Shown one piece after another: positions 1 through 8,669 of a DNA stretch of 15,034 nucleotides. Made by a program: the position numbers and the translations under genes. The stretch is taken from contig CALSCO010001060.1 of assembly GCA_943704415.1 (NCBI GenBank), forward strand, positions 1-15,034, in the 5' to 3' direction. The DNA comes from Parvularia atlantis (taxonomy: Eukaryota > Opisthokonta > Rotosphaerida). Below the pieces are notes generated by a model. That model saw only the letters and a list, made by a program, of their open reading frames with translations, had not been told where the DNA came from and searched no databases. Position 1 is the stretch's first letter. Each line of letters starts with the position of its first letter.

Positions 1-278
1 GTGACGTGCCTTAATCATAACTGACTTTCAGTTAAGATTCACGCAAGTAACTGAAAAAGCGCTGAGTAAGCGCGATGCCGGAACACGGATGAGTGACTAG
101 GGCCTATACCCCGAAGCAAAGGTGCGCTCCTTTTGAAACACGGACAGGTACTGACTCCTTTCCTGTGGATGTTGCTGAATGTTGTTTCTCATCCATTTTG
201 TACTCAGGGGTAGGAGCGCGTGCGAGACACGACCAATCGGACGGCGGCAATGTCACACACGAACGGACCAATCAGACG
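1..278. other. Lower-GC stretch with no supported gene; two CCAAT motifs
   Basis: This stretch is visibly richer in A and T than the rest of the window. It lies beyond the 3' end of the minus-strand gene that stops at 279. I see no ORF with a recognisable product. It contains a small perfect hairpin at about 21-35 (AACTGA, loop CTT, TCAGTT). It also has two copies of ACCAATC at about 231-237 and 267-273, which resemble CCAAT boxes on the plus strand. The stretch from 22 to 32 also looks like a branch site followed by a 3' splice site on the plus strand. It could be the end of a gene lying to the left, or a promoter, but nothing here decides between these. Confidence 0.4.
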
Positions 279-1250
279 CTAGACGAGCTCGCTCACCTGC
301 ACAGCCGCGGTGGGGCGCTTGCGCGGCAGGACGAGCAGCACAAGCTCGTACAGCAGCACGGCGAGGAGCGGCAGGCCGATCAGCGACGCGCACATGCCCG
401 CGATGAGCGCGCCGGCCTCGCGCGGGACGATCGTCGTCGGCGCCAGCAGCACACCCAGGCCCAGCGCCAGCACGACCGCGCACACGAGCAGCGGCACAAC
501 CGAGCGCTGCGGCTCGCTCAGCCTGAGGCCGGCGCAGCACGCGCAGCCGTGGCGCTGGACGAATCGATTTCGAGTCAGCACGATGCGCCCGCCGTGGCGG
601 CTCTGTCGCGCCGCACCTCGGCACTCGCCGCCAGCCACGCGCTGCGCAGGGTCGACGCACGATCGTCGTGGTACGGCGGCAGGTCGTTCCAGGCCCACTC
701 GTCCACTGTCGAGACGTGCGCCGGCGGCTTAACTTGGCGCCGTCGCGCGTGCGCCGCGCAGTTCAGTTGGCGCGCACTGTCGCGCTCGATCTCGGCCGCC
801 GCGCGCTCAATCTCGGCCGCGTCCGGCAGGCTGGACGAACTTGCGTCGTCGTCGTGGTCCTCGCGGTCCGTGGCGGCGGCAGCGGCGGGCGACGGTGGCG
901 TCAGCTCGGGCTCCATGTCGCGCCACACGAGAAAAATGAACTGAAACGTCCGCTTGGGCGCGCTTTGGCACACAGCACACAACACGCGCGCGCGCGTCTC
1001 ACACGAGCTGCTCGGCGTGCGTCTTGCCGGTGCGCAGCGAGCCGTCGCCCTCGTCGGCGCCCTCGTCGTCGTCGTTGTCCTGCGCGTCATCACCGCCGCC
1101 GCCGCCGCGGCCCTTGTCCGAGTCGTCGTCCGCCTGCGTGCCCACGAGCCACGACACGACCGCGTCGACCGCCCACGCGCACACACGCAACACGCGCTGC
1201 TGTACCGTCGTCGCGACGACCTCCTGCTGCTCGTCCGCGCCCGCCGGCAT
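279..1250 (-). CDS. Unknown protein with two C-terminal transmembrane segments
   Basis: I do not recognise this protein. The model has three exons: 1250-1005, 940-617 and 554-279. Both introns are phase 0 (64 and 62 nt), giving 281 residues. The second intron is convincing: GTGCGG donor, CTGAC branch site and CAG acceptor. The first has a weaker GTGTGA donor. Translation starts at the first ATG; an in-frame stop lies upstream at 1289-1287. The N-terminal half is low complexity, with an acidic and glycine-rich stretch near residues 50-75. A middle part rich in charged residues carries a Trp/Pro/Tyr patch around residues 165-175. Two strongly hydrophobic segments follow, at about 209-229 and 237-266, then a short basic tail. 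A small integral membrane protein is the safest reading. It is divergent from MRE11, with 103 bp between the start codons. The last exon could instead splice onward at a GTGAGC near 296, so the C-terminus is uncertain. Confidence 0.6.
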
Positions 1251-1353
1251 CGCCACGACGGTCCACGACGCGTTCAATGGCTTGGGTTAAGGGCTCGAAA
1301 GTCGAGGTATGTGACAGATCTGTCTTTGGCGCCAGTCCACGCGCGCCACCTCG
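1251..1353. promoter_or_regulatory. Shared divergent promoter region, with a 12-bp palindrome
   Basis: These 103 bp separate the start codons of the minus-strand membrane protein and MRE11, so they must hold both 5' leaders and probably both promoters. There is no TATA box. The one clear structure is a perfect 12-bp palindrome, GACAGATCTGTC, at 1313-1324. The promoter assignment is inferred from the layout; only the palindrome is seen directly. Confidence 0.5.
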
Positions 1354-4300
1354 ATGGCCGACACGTTCTCGATCCTCGTCGGTGCGCGCCCGCGCCGCGC
1401 GCACAACGTGCTCATCGGGCGCATCGTTCGCGCCGCAGCGACCGACCAGCACCTCGGCTTCGCCGAGAAGGACCCCGTGCGGCGCGATGACTCGTTCGCG
1501 TCGTTTGAGGAGATGCTGCAGCTGGCCGTGCGGCACAAGGTCGACTTTGTGCTGTTTGGCGGCGACCTGTTCCACGAGAACAAGCCCTCGCGCCCGACCG
1601 TCGTCCGCACAATGGAGCTGCTGCGCAAGTACATGTGGTCCGACCGCCCCGTCCAGTTTGAGGTGCTCTCAAGCGCGCGCAAGACGTTTGCGAGTGTGCG
1701 GTGCGGCGCGTGCCCGGTTCGATCGCCGTGCCGCGTGCGCTCACTCTGCACCACGCGCGTGCACACACATGCGCAGCTTCGCCGGCACCGAGTACGTCCA
1801 CCGCGCCAACTTCCTCGACCCCAACATCAACGTCGGCTTCCCGATCTTTGCGATCCACGGCAACCACGACGACCCGTCGGGCGTGCGCTGCCCCATGCCT
1901 GCGCGCGATCGGGCTCACGCACGTGCGCGCGTGTGCAGGAGGGCGGCCTGTGCGCGCTCGACGTGCTCAGCGCCGCGGGCCTGCTCAACTACTTTGGCAA
2001 GCAGGAGACGGTCGCGAACGTGGTCGTGTCGCCCATCCTGCTGCGCAAGGGTGCGCCCCCCCCCCCCCCCCCCCCCCCCCCCGCGCGTGTGCACGTGTGT
2101 GTATGTGTGTGTGTGTGTGTGTGCCGTGCGCTCAGACATGCATGCGCAGGGACGACGCAGCTCGCGCTGTACGGCCTCGGCAGCATCCGTGACGAGCGCC
2201 TGTACAGCATGTTCCAGCAGGGCAAGGTCCAGTTTGAGCGCGTCGCGGGCGACAACGGCAACGAGCGCGAGGACCGCGGTGCCAGCAAGTGGTTCAACAT
2301 GCTCGCTGTGCACCAGAACCAGTGCGCCGGGCCCGCCACACACGCACGCACTCGCACTGACACGCGGCGCAGCGTCAAGCACGGCACGCAGTACCTGCCC
2401 GAAAACTTCCTGCCCGACTTTCTGCACCTCGTCGTATGGGGCCACGAGCACGAGTGCATCCCCAAGGCGTCGCACAACATCGCCGTGCGCGCCCGCGCGA
2501 GCACGCTCGCTGGCCTTAACTGCAGACGCCAGACGGACTTTTACGTGCTGCAGCCGGGCTCGTCTGTGGCCACGTCGCTCTCCGAGGGCGAGTCGAAGCG
2601 CAAGTGCGCTGTCGGCCGGGCACGCATGGTGCGCCGATTGGCTCACGCGGGCGCGCCCAGGCACGCGTTCATCATCAAGGTCAACGGCACGCGCTTCGAC
2701 ACCGAAAAGTACCCGCTGCACACCGTCCGGCCGTTCATCATGGAGGGTACGCTGCGCTGCACGCCCGTGCCCAAGCCCGTGCCCACGCCCGTGCCCACGC
2801 GTGTTTGTGCGCAGAGGTCATCCTGTCCAAGTTCCCCGACCTGCGGCCCGAGAACATGGAGGGCGTGAAGGCGTTCATGCGCGCGCGGGTGCGCGCCGCT
2901 GTGCGTGCGCTGCGGATGCTCACCCCCGCGCCGCCAGGTCGAGGAGATGATCGAGCGCGTGCGCGAGGAGTGGGCAAACGACAACCCGGAGCTCGCGCGC
3001 GGGGCCGCGCCCGACCGGTACAAGGACATGCCGCTGCCGCTCGTGCGGCTCAGGGTCGAGATCACGGGCTTCACCAACTTCAACGTGCAGCAGTTTGGGC
3101 AGCAGTTTGTCAAGGTCGTGGCCAACCCGCAGGACATCCTCATCTTCTACCGCAAGCGTATCGCCACGCGCGGTGCGTGCCGCGGCGGGCTGTGTGAGGG
3201 CGCGGCTGGCAGGCGAGGCCCCAGACAGAGCGCGCGGGTGCGAGTCGCTATGCCCTGCTGCCGCCTACGCTGGCTGGCCGAGATAACCACCCCCTCCACA
3301 CCTCGCGCCATGCACCCTGCTGACGCTTTCACGCCACGACGGAAGTGCAGCGCGCGGCGGACGGCTCGGAGCAGCAGGTCGAGGAGGATGGCGGTGAGGA
3401 CGGTGGCTTTGAGGACGACATCATGAACCGCATGGCGCTGCGCCCCGTCCAGCTCGACGCGGCGCGTGTGGACGACCTGGTGCGTCTGCAAGACGTGCGC
3501 ACGTGCCACGGCTCACTGCCGCGTCGCCGCAGGTGACCAAGTACCTGCGCGACCGCAACCTCGAGATCTTGCCCGAGGCCGTGCTGGCCGACTCGATGCG
3601 GCAGTTTGTCGAGAAGGAGGAGCGCGACGCGATCAAAGAGTGGCGTGCTTTTGCGCGCGCGCCTGCACTGCGGTTGCTCATGTGCGCACAGTTGCGTCGA
3701 TCGCTCGCTCAGCAAGATGAAGCAAGAGCTCGTGCGCGTGCCGGAGCTGCTCACGGACGACGGCAGGCTGCACAAGGAGATCGGGCGGCTCAAGGACGAC
3801 CAGGAGCGCAAGTTCAACGAGCAGCGCAACCTGCAGCAGCCGCTGCTGGCACAGGCGTCGGCGGGGCCGGCACGGCGGGTGCGGCGCGCTCAGTCGTGTG
3901 TGCAGCCGCGCGCCATCGTTTGACAACGCGCAATGCAGCGTCGAGGTGCCGCGGACGACGATGACGACGACGACGGCGGCGGCGGCCGTGACGCGGGCGG
4001 GCCAGCGGGCGACCTGGACGACAACCACGCAATGGACGAGGACGGCGCAGCGCCTCGCAGTGCGCACCTCATTGCGGCCAGCGCGTGCGATCGCTCACTG
4101 CTTGCAGAGCGCGCCCCCGCCGCGCCCGACAAGGCAGCAGCTGCAGCGTCGACGCGCGGTGCAAGGCGTGACGCGGCACGGGGCGGCACAACGGCGCGTG
4201 GTGCTGCGGCACGGGGCGGGCTGACGAGGGCGCAGGCGATCGCCGCGGGTGTGCGCGCGCGCAATGCTGCCAGCCCTGCTCGCCGCTGAGCCGCGCAAAT

Positions 4301-4686
4301 GCAGTGCACAACGACGACAGCGAGGACGAGCCGCCGCCGCGCCGTGCCGTACCGGCAAAGCCGCGCACAGCACGAGGCAAGAAGGCGGCCGTGCACGACG
4401 AGGACGACATCGGCGTCCAGGTCGACGACGATGACATCCTCGACGACAACGACGGCTCGCTCGTCGACGCGAGCGTCCCGCGCGGCCGGCCCGCAGCCAA
4501 GCGCGCGCGCGTGCAAGACGACACGCCGGTAGCGCGCAATGCTGTGCATCTTCTGCGCCGTGCCGCTCATGCCGCCCGCTTGCGCAGATGCAATCGCAGA
4601 GCGCCACCCCAGCCGCCCCAGCAGCACCGGCACCAGGCGGCGCGCGCAAGCTGCCTAGCTTCTTCAAACAAGTGAGTAAACGTTAG
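1354..4686 (+). CDS. MRE11: MRE11 double-strand break repair nuclease, 17 exons
   Basis: Catalytic subunit of the nuclear MRE11-RAD50-NBS1 complex, a manganese-dependent exo/endonuclease that processes DNA ends. Exons: 1354-1381, 1439-1700, 1777-1882, 1939-2050, 2150-2321, 2373-2484, 2533-2603, 2661-2746, 2815-2888, 2938-3172, 3346-3479, 3533-3639, 3713-3878, 3939-4059, 4108-4248, 4305-4528, 4588-4686. They sum to 2250 nt, or 749 residues (human: 708). All phosphoesterase motifs are present: VATDQHLGF (Asp12, His14), GGDLFHEN (Asp52), GNHDD (Asn126-His127), VHQNH (His224), WGHEHEC (His251, His253) and QPGSSVATSL. The capping domain follows (PLVRLRVEITGF; VDDLVTKYL). The tail holds an acidic stretch, scattered RGG/RGA triplets resembling the GAR motif, and a C-terminal KLPSFF before a basic end. 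Least certain are the 173-nt intron at 3173-3345, which ends in AAG, and the donor at 3640. A 48-nt intron at 4060-4107 has no in-frame stop and could be retained. Confidence 0.95.
2051..2149 (+). repeat. 27-C homopolymer and GT tract inside an MRE11 intron
   Basis: This MRE11 intron, 99 nt long, opens with the usual GTGCG donor and then a run of 27 cytosines at 2056-2082. A GT-rich tract of about 35 nt follows, then a CTCAGAC branch-like site and CAG at 2149. The run lies between the donor and the branch site. Homopolymers of this length are prone to slippage and sequencing error, so the true length may vary. The flanking exons join in phase regardless (Arg-Lys-Gly, then Thr-Thr-Gln). Confidence 0.8.
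2763..2800 (+). repeat. Short 12-nt tandem repeat in an MRE11 intron
   Basis: About three imperfect copies of CGCCCGTGCCCA lie inside the MRE11 intron at 2747-2814. That intron has an atypical GTACG donor and no obvious branch site, so the repeat may have displaced or diluted its internal signals. No function is claimed. Confidence 0.6.
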
Positions 4687-4746
4687 ACACAACAGCGCAA
4701 TAAAAATCGGCTCGCTCGCTCGCTCGCACGCACGCACCCGCGGCCA
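4687..4746. terminator. Convergent 3' ends; poly(A) signal for MRE11
   Basis: Only 60 bp separate the MRE11 stop codon from the stop codon of the oppositely oriented kinase gene. A canonical AATAAA lies at 4699-4704, 13 nt after the MRE11 stop, and should direct its polyadenylation. Short tandem CTCG and CACG tetranucleotides follow at about 4710-4738. I see no matching AATAAA on the minus strand for the kinase. The two transcripts must either overlap or end within a few bases of each other. Confidence 0.6.
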
Positions 4747-7139
4747 TCACACCTTGAGGTAATCAAAGTCGCGCGCGTAGCGGGCCTGCCAGCGCTTGTA
4801 CAGGTACGCGCTGACGCGGGTCTGCGGGGGGCAGCCGCACTGTGAGCGATGCACACGCGCTCACGCCCGACGACGCACCTGCCCGTTGGGGCCGTCGTTC
4901 GTGGCCAGGCCCATAACCGACAGCGGCCGCGACGACGACTGCGCGTGCCGCCGCACGTTCGGGTTGGACGCGTTGCGCAGGGTCGCCACAAACTCCTTCG
5001 AAAACTCGTCCAGCTGCGAGTGCACGTGCTGTGAACCACCGTGCACGCACACGCAGACGGGGGGCCACGCACCAGCGCCGGGCTGCGCACGGCGAGCTCC
5101 TCAAAGTTGGCCGCGAGCTGCGCCAGCGTCTCGACGTCGCCGTGCTTGGCGCGCATCTTGTTGAGGACCGGGCGCAGGGCCGACAGCCAGACCTCGCTCT
5201 CGGTCGCCTTGGCCGGGACAACGGGCGACGACTCCTTGCCCGACGCGCGCCTGCGCACGTTGTTCTCGACCTGCGACGTGTCAGCCGTGAGTGCCGTTCG
5301 CAGTTTATGCGCGCCGTACCGTCGCGTCGCCAGCGCCCACGTTTGAGTTTGTCCGCTTGAGCGCAGCGACGGCCGCGGGCGACGGCGGCACTGCGCACAT
5401 GCGCGTCAGCCGTGCGTGCGGGCGTGAGCGGTGCGCACCGACTGGCTTGGCTGGTGACACAGGCGCTGCACTCGCTGCGGGCGCGGCGGCAGCAACGGCA
5501 GCCGCGGCGGGCGACGGCGGCACGACGGGTTTGGCGGCCACGGGCTCCTGCGCACACACTTCATTAGCGCGACAGTCATGCGCGAGCCGGCGGCGACGCG
5601 ACGCACCGCCTTCTGCCCCGCGCTCGGCTTCTGCTTAACCGTGCCGAGGTCCCACTCGGGCTTGTTGACGGTCTGCTTGCCGTCACGCATGTCGACAACG
5701 TCCTCGCCGTCGCTGTCGAGCTCCATGTCGCCGCCCTTGGCCTTCCACTGGGTGAGGCTGCGCGGTACGCGTTCGTCAGCGGCCGCATCGCCCTCGCGGA
5801 CGGCGCCCACCGGTCGACCGCGTCGGTCAGGTACGACGTCTTCTTCGAGCCGCGGAAGAAGCGGTGCTTGAGCAGCTCCTTGGCGCTGGGCCGCTGGGAT
5901 GTCATGCGCGCGCGGGGCGTTAGCAGTGATCACGCGGTCTCGCTCAGGCGCACGTCGTCCGGGTTCTTGCACACGCACACGGCCACAAACTCCTTGAAGG
6001 GCTTGCTCCACGCGCCGTCGAGCACGGGCGGGTCGTTCTTGGGGATGAGGAAGAGCGCCTGCACCGCACAGCGCGGCGTGAGCGCGGACCGGCGTGCGTC
6101 TGCACGGCTCGCATGACGCACGCGCATCGGGTGCAGGTCGGCGTACGGCGGCTCCTTCTTGGCCAGCTCGATCGCGGTGATGCCGAGCGACCAGATGTCG
6201 GCCTGCGTTGCGCAGCGCGACTCAGCTTGCCCGACCGTAGCGGCCGCCGCTCGCGCACCTTCTCGTTGTACGGCGTCTGGGTGATCACCTCGGGCGCCAT
6301 CCAGAACGGCGTGCCGACAAAGGTCTCGCGCTTGGACTTGTCCTGCGGCCCTCGCAGCATGAGCCACGGACGTGCACGCGCATGGAAGAGCGCGCACCCG
6401 CGTAAGCTGCCCGGCCACGCCAAAGTCGGCCAGCTTGACGTCTCCGTTGGCGGCGATGAGGACGTTCGCGGCCTGCAGCACAGGGCGATCAGTGCGCGCA
6501 TCGCACAGGGAGACGCCGGCGTCACCTTGATGTCGCGGTGCAGCTTGCCCTCGGCGTGGAGGTACTCGAGGCCCTTGAGCGCCTCGCGCAGAATGACGGT
6601 GATGCTCGGCTCGTCCAGCTCGCCCGGGCGGACGAGGTCGTGCGCGGACGCGGCGAGGAACTCCATCACGATCCACAGGTCAGGGCCCTTCATGTACGAG
6701 CTGCGCGCGCGTCGCGCACGTCGGCGTGAGCGCGTGCACGGCCCGCAGAGGCGCCGCGCACCCAAAGTACTTGGTGACGTAGGGCGAGTTGCAGCTCGCC
6801 AGCACGGCCATCTCCTGCTGGATGTCGTCCAGGTCGTCCTCGGCCGAGTCCAGGTCGATGATCTTGATCGCCACGGTCTCGTTCGTCTGCTTGTCGACGC
6901 TGCGGCGCGGGTGTGAGCGCGCACGTCCCTCACGCGTGCACTGGACGCGCACGCACCCCTTGTACACCTTGCCGAACGAGCCTTTGCCGATGATCTCGAG
7001 CACGCTGTAGAGCGTCTCCGGGTCGGTCTGCGCGTCGTGCGCCTGCCACGTGCGCCGCCGCCGCCGTGAGCCGCCTTCGCGAGCAGCAGCGTGCAGTGCG
7101 CGCCGCGTCGCGTGCCTTGCGCGTCGGAGGCGGCGCCAT
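4747..7139 (-). CDS. GCKIII/MST-type Ste20 serine/threonine kinase, 15 exons
   Basis: Protein kinase of the germinal-centre III group (human STK24/25/26), which acts in cell polarity and Golgi signalling with STRIPAK complexes. Exons: 7139-7116, 7042-6957, 6899-6762, 6700-6526, 6472-6398, 6342-6259, 6202-6122, 6058-5954, 5893-5811, 5757-5607, 5547-5439, 5390-5341, 5270-5073, 5013-4879, 4821-4747, giving 522 residues. Seen: glycine loop GKGSFGKV (27-34), Lys49, Glu66, HRDIKAANV (Asp139), DFG (157-159), GTPFWMAPE, ADIWSLGITAIELA and the family signature KKTSYLTDAVDR. An Ala/Pro-rich linker and a helical C-terminal domain follow (ESEVWLSALRPVLNKM; LDEFSKEFVATL), probably the dimerisation/CCM3-type region. 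The usual glycine-rich hinge after MEFL is AASAHD here. The first exon encodes only eight residues and uses an apparent GC-AG intron, so the N-terminus is the weakest part. Confidence 0.93.
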
Positions 7140-7204
7140 CAAGTTGCTTGGGATGCGGGCGTACAGCACACTGTGATATGCACACTACACGCAGACTATT
7201 ACGC
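7140..7204 (-). promoter_or_regulatory. 65-bp spacer between tandem J-protein and kinase genes
   Basis: Both neighbours read leftward on the minus strand, so these 65 bp must hold the 3' end of the J-protein transcript and the 5' end of the kinase transcript. There is no AATAAA. Read on the minus strand, it contains two copies of AGTGTGC and the acceptor-like string CATATCACAG, about 31 nt before the kinase ATG. Nothing else is recognisable. Confidence 0.35.
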
Positions 7205-8518
7205 TCACCACGCGATCGCGTCGGCCGCGGCCCGCGCGCTGCTCGACGCCTGCACGAGCTCCGGCAGCACGATGCCGGCCGAGGCGCTGGCGGAGGACGG
7301 CGGCAGCGGCAGCGGGACGACGTCGACAAACGTCCACGGCTGTGCGTCGTCCTCGCCCGCACCCGTGCCCGCGGGGGCGTCCATGCTGTCGAGCAGGTTG
7401 GCCGGCGCGGCGGCGGCGCGGCTGCTGCGCTCGGCCAGCTCGATGCTGAAAACAATGTCGTGCGCGGCCGCGTCCGGCTGCGTGCTGGTGTTGGCGTGGC
7501 TCTCGACGTCGGGCGCGATCACCTCAGGGCCCGACACGGTGCCGTGGGCGTCGATCGAATAGAAGACGGTCGAGCCGTCGGGGTCGATGTCGGCAATCTC
7601 CCAGGCCTCGATCGCCTCGATCTTGGTCGCGAAGAGCTGGCGCGCGGCGTACTGGGCCACGTGCACGGGCACGACGACGGCCGCGCCGGCGAGGGTGAGC
7701 GACCACACGAGGGCGAGGCGGACGGACGAGGACGCGATCGAGGCGGTGGCGCGCATAAAGTCGCGGCGCGTGGCGGCGTCGGGCGCGCGGCCCTGGTCCT
7801 CAAAGTCGTCCAGGACCTCCTCCCAGGCGATGGCCGGCCCGACAACGAGCGGGCCGAGAGCGACGACGAGGGCAAAGACGGGGAGCGACACTGGCATGAC
7901 GACGCCGGCGACGACGAGCGCGGCGGTCGAGCGCAGCGACCAGCGCCGGAAGGTCTCCTGCAGCCGGCCCGACTCGGCCATCTCCTCAACAAAGTGCGCA
8001 AAGTCGTCGCGGTACTCCTCGGGCGGGAGGCGAATGCCTACGCCGTCGAGCGCGTTCATGTACTGCAGCACGGTCTCGCGCATGCTCGCCGCGTGCTGCT
8101 CGTGCGCGGCGCGGAAGGCGTCGGGGTCGCCCGCGCCGGCCGCGTTGTACTGCCCGCGCATGCGCTCGTTCGAGAGGCACATGAACGCCTCGTGCGCGCG
8201 CATGAACGCGGCCTCGGCGCCCTCCTCGCTCGTCTTGTCGGGGTGAACGACGAGGATGACCTGTGACGTGACACAGCACGTGCGTCACGGACTGAGCACG
8301 CAGAGCGGCGACGGCACGCACCCGCCGGTACGCGCGCGTGATGTCCTGCGGCGTCGCATCGGGCGCCACGCCGAGCACGTCGTAGTAGCTGGCCGCGTCG
8401 CGCACGCGCTGAATGAGCTCGCGGCGCTGGTCGGCGACGCTGAGGTCGATGACGTGTGCGACGTCGTCGTCGTCGTTGTGCTGCGCGCCGGCGGCTGCCG
8501 CTCCTCCTGCTCCTCCTC

Positions 8519-8556
<38 letters not shown>

Positions 8557-8579
8557 ACGGCGGCGGCGGCGGCGGCCAT
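7205..8579 (-). CDS. Membrane-anchored J-domain (DnaJ/HSP40) co-chaperone
   Basis: The J domain stimulates an HSP70 ATPase. Two exons (8579-8322 and 8260-7205), joined by a 61-nt phase-0 intron with a GTGCGT donor, give 437 residues. The J domain spans about 65-135: YYDVLGVAPDATPQDITRAY, then HPDK at 92-95, with the diagnostic His-Pro-Asp intact, then FMRAHEAFMCLSNERMRGQY. The intron lies just before HPD. Before the J domain is a long poly-Ala/Gly leader encoded by the trinucleotide repeats at 8501-8579, then an acidic DDDD patch. Two hydrophobic segments at about 197-231 and 265-285 probably anchor the protein in a membrane; there is no G/F region or zinc finger. The C-terminal 130 residues are acidic and Ala/Ser-rich and match nothing I recognise. 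The start is the first ATG, in GCCATGG context. It is divergent from the SNARE gene and 65 bp upstream of the kinase. Confidence 0.88.
8501..8579 (-). repeat. Trinucleotide repeats encoding the poly-Gly/Ala leader of the J protein
   Basis: On the plus strand this is CTC/CTG-rich sequence, then an uninterrupted CTG run at about 8522-8556, then a CGG run up to 8576. On the minus (coding) strand these give GCC, GCA and GGA codons, hence Ala and Gly homopolymers at the N-terminus. Runs of this kind are likely to vary in length between alleles. Confidence 0.8.
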
Positions 8580-8669
8580 GGCCGGTGTGCGACGCTGTCG
8601 CGGGTGTGTGTGCGGCCTTGAGGAGGCGCGCGTGCGGGGAGTGACCAAAACAAACCGTGACACGCGGCC
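8580..8669. promoter_or_regulatory. Shared divergent promoter region, J protein and membrin
   Basis: These 90 bp separate the start codons of the minus-strand J protein and the plus-strand SNARE gene. The part nearest the SNARE gene is locally A-rich (8645-8654) and flanked by two GTGAC copies, at 8641 and 8656. No TATA box is visible. Assignment as a bidirectional promoter rests on layout only. Confidence 0.4.

Noticed and set aside
60-120. Possible tRNA or small RNA near the GCGC hairpin at 60-74
   Set aside because: No cloverleaf, no A/B boxes, and no match to U1, U2, U4, U5, U6, 5S or SL RNA motifs that I could recognise.
668-2950. Very long open frames on both strands (for example 668-2950 plus, 1915-2721 minus, 12926-14143 minus)
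   Set aside because: Their translations are Arg/Ala/Pro/Ser-rich and match no family. At this GC content stop codons are rare, so long shadow frames arise opposite and across true exons.
4060-4107. Reading through 4060-4107 as MRE11 coding sequence
   Set aside because: It is open in frame, but it has a GTGCGC donor, a GCTCACTG branch site and a TTGCAG acceptor exactly like its neighbours, so splicing is the better model.
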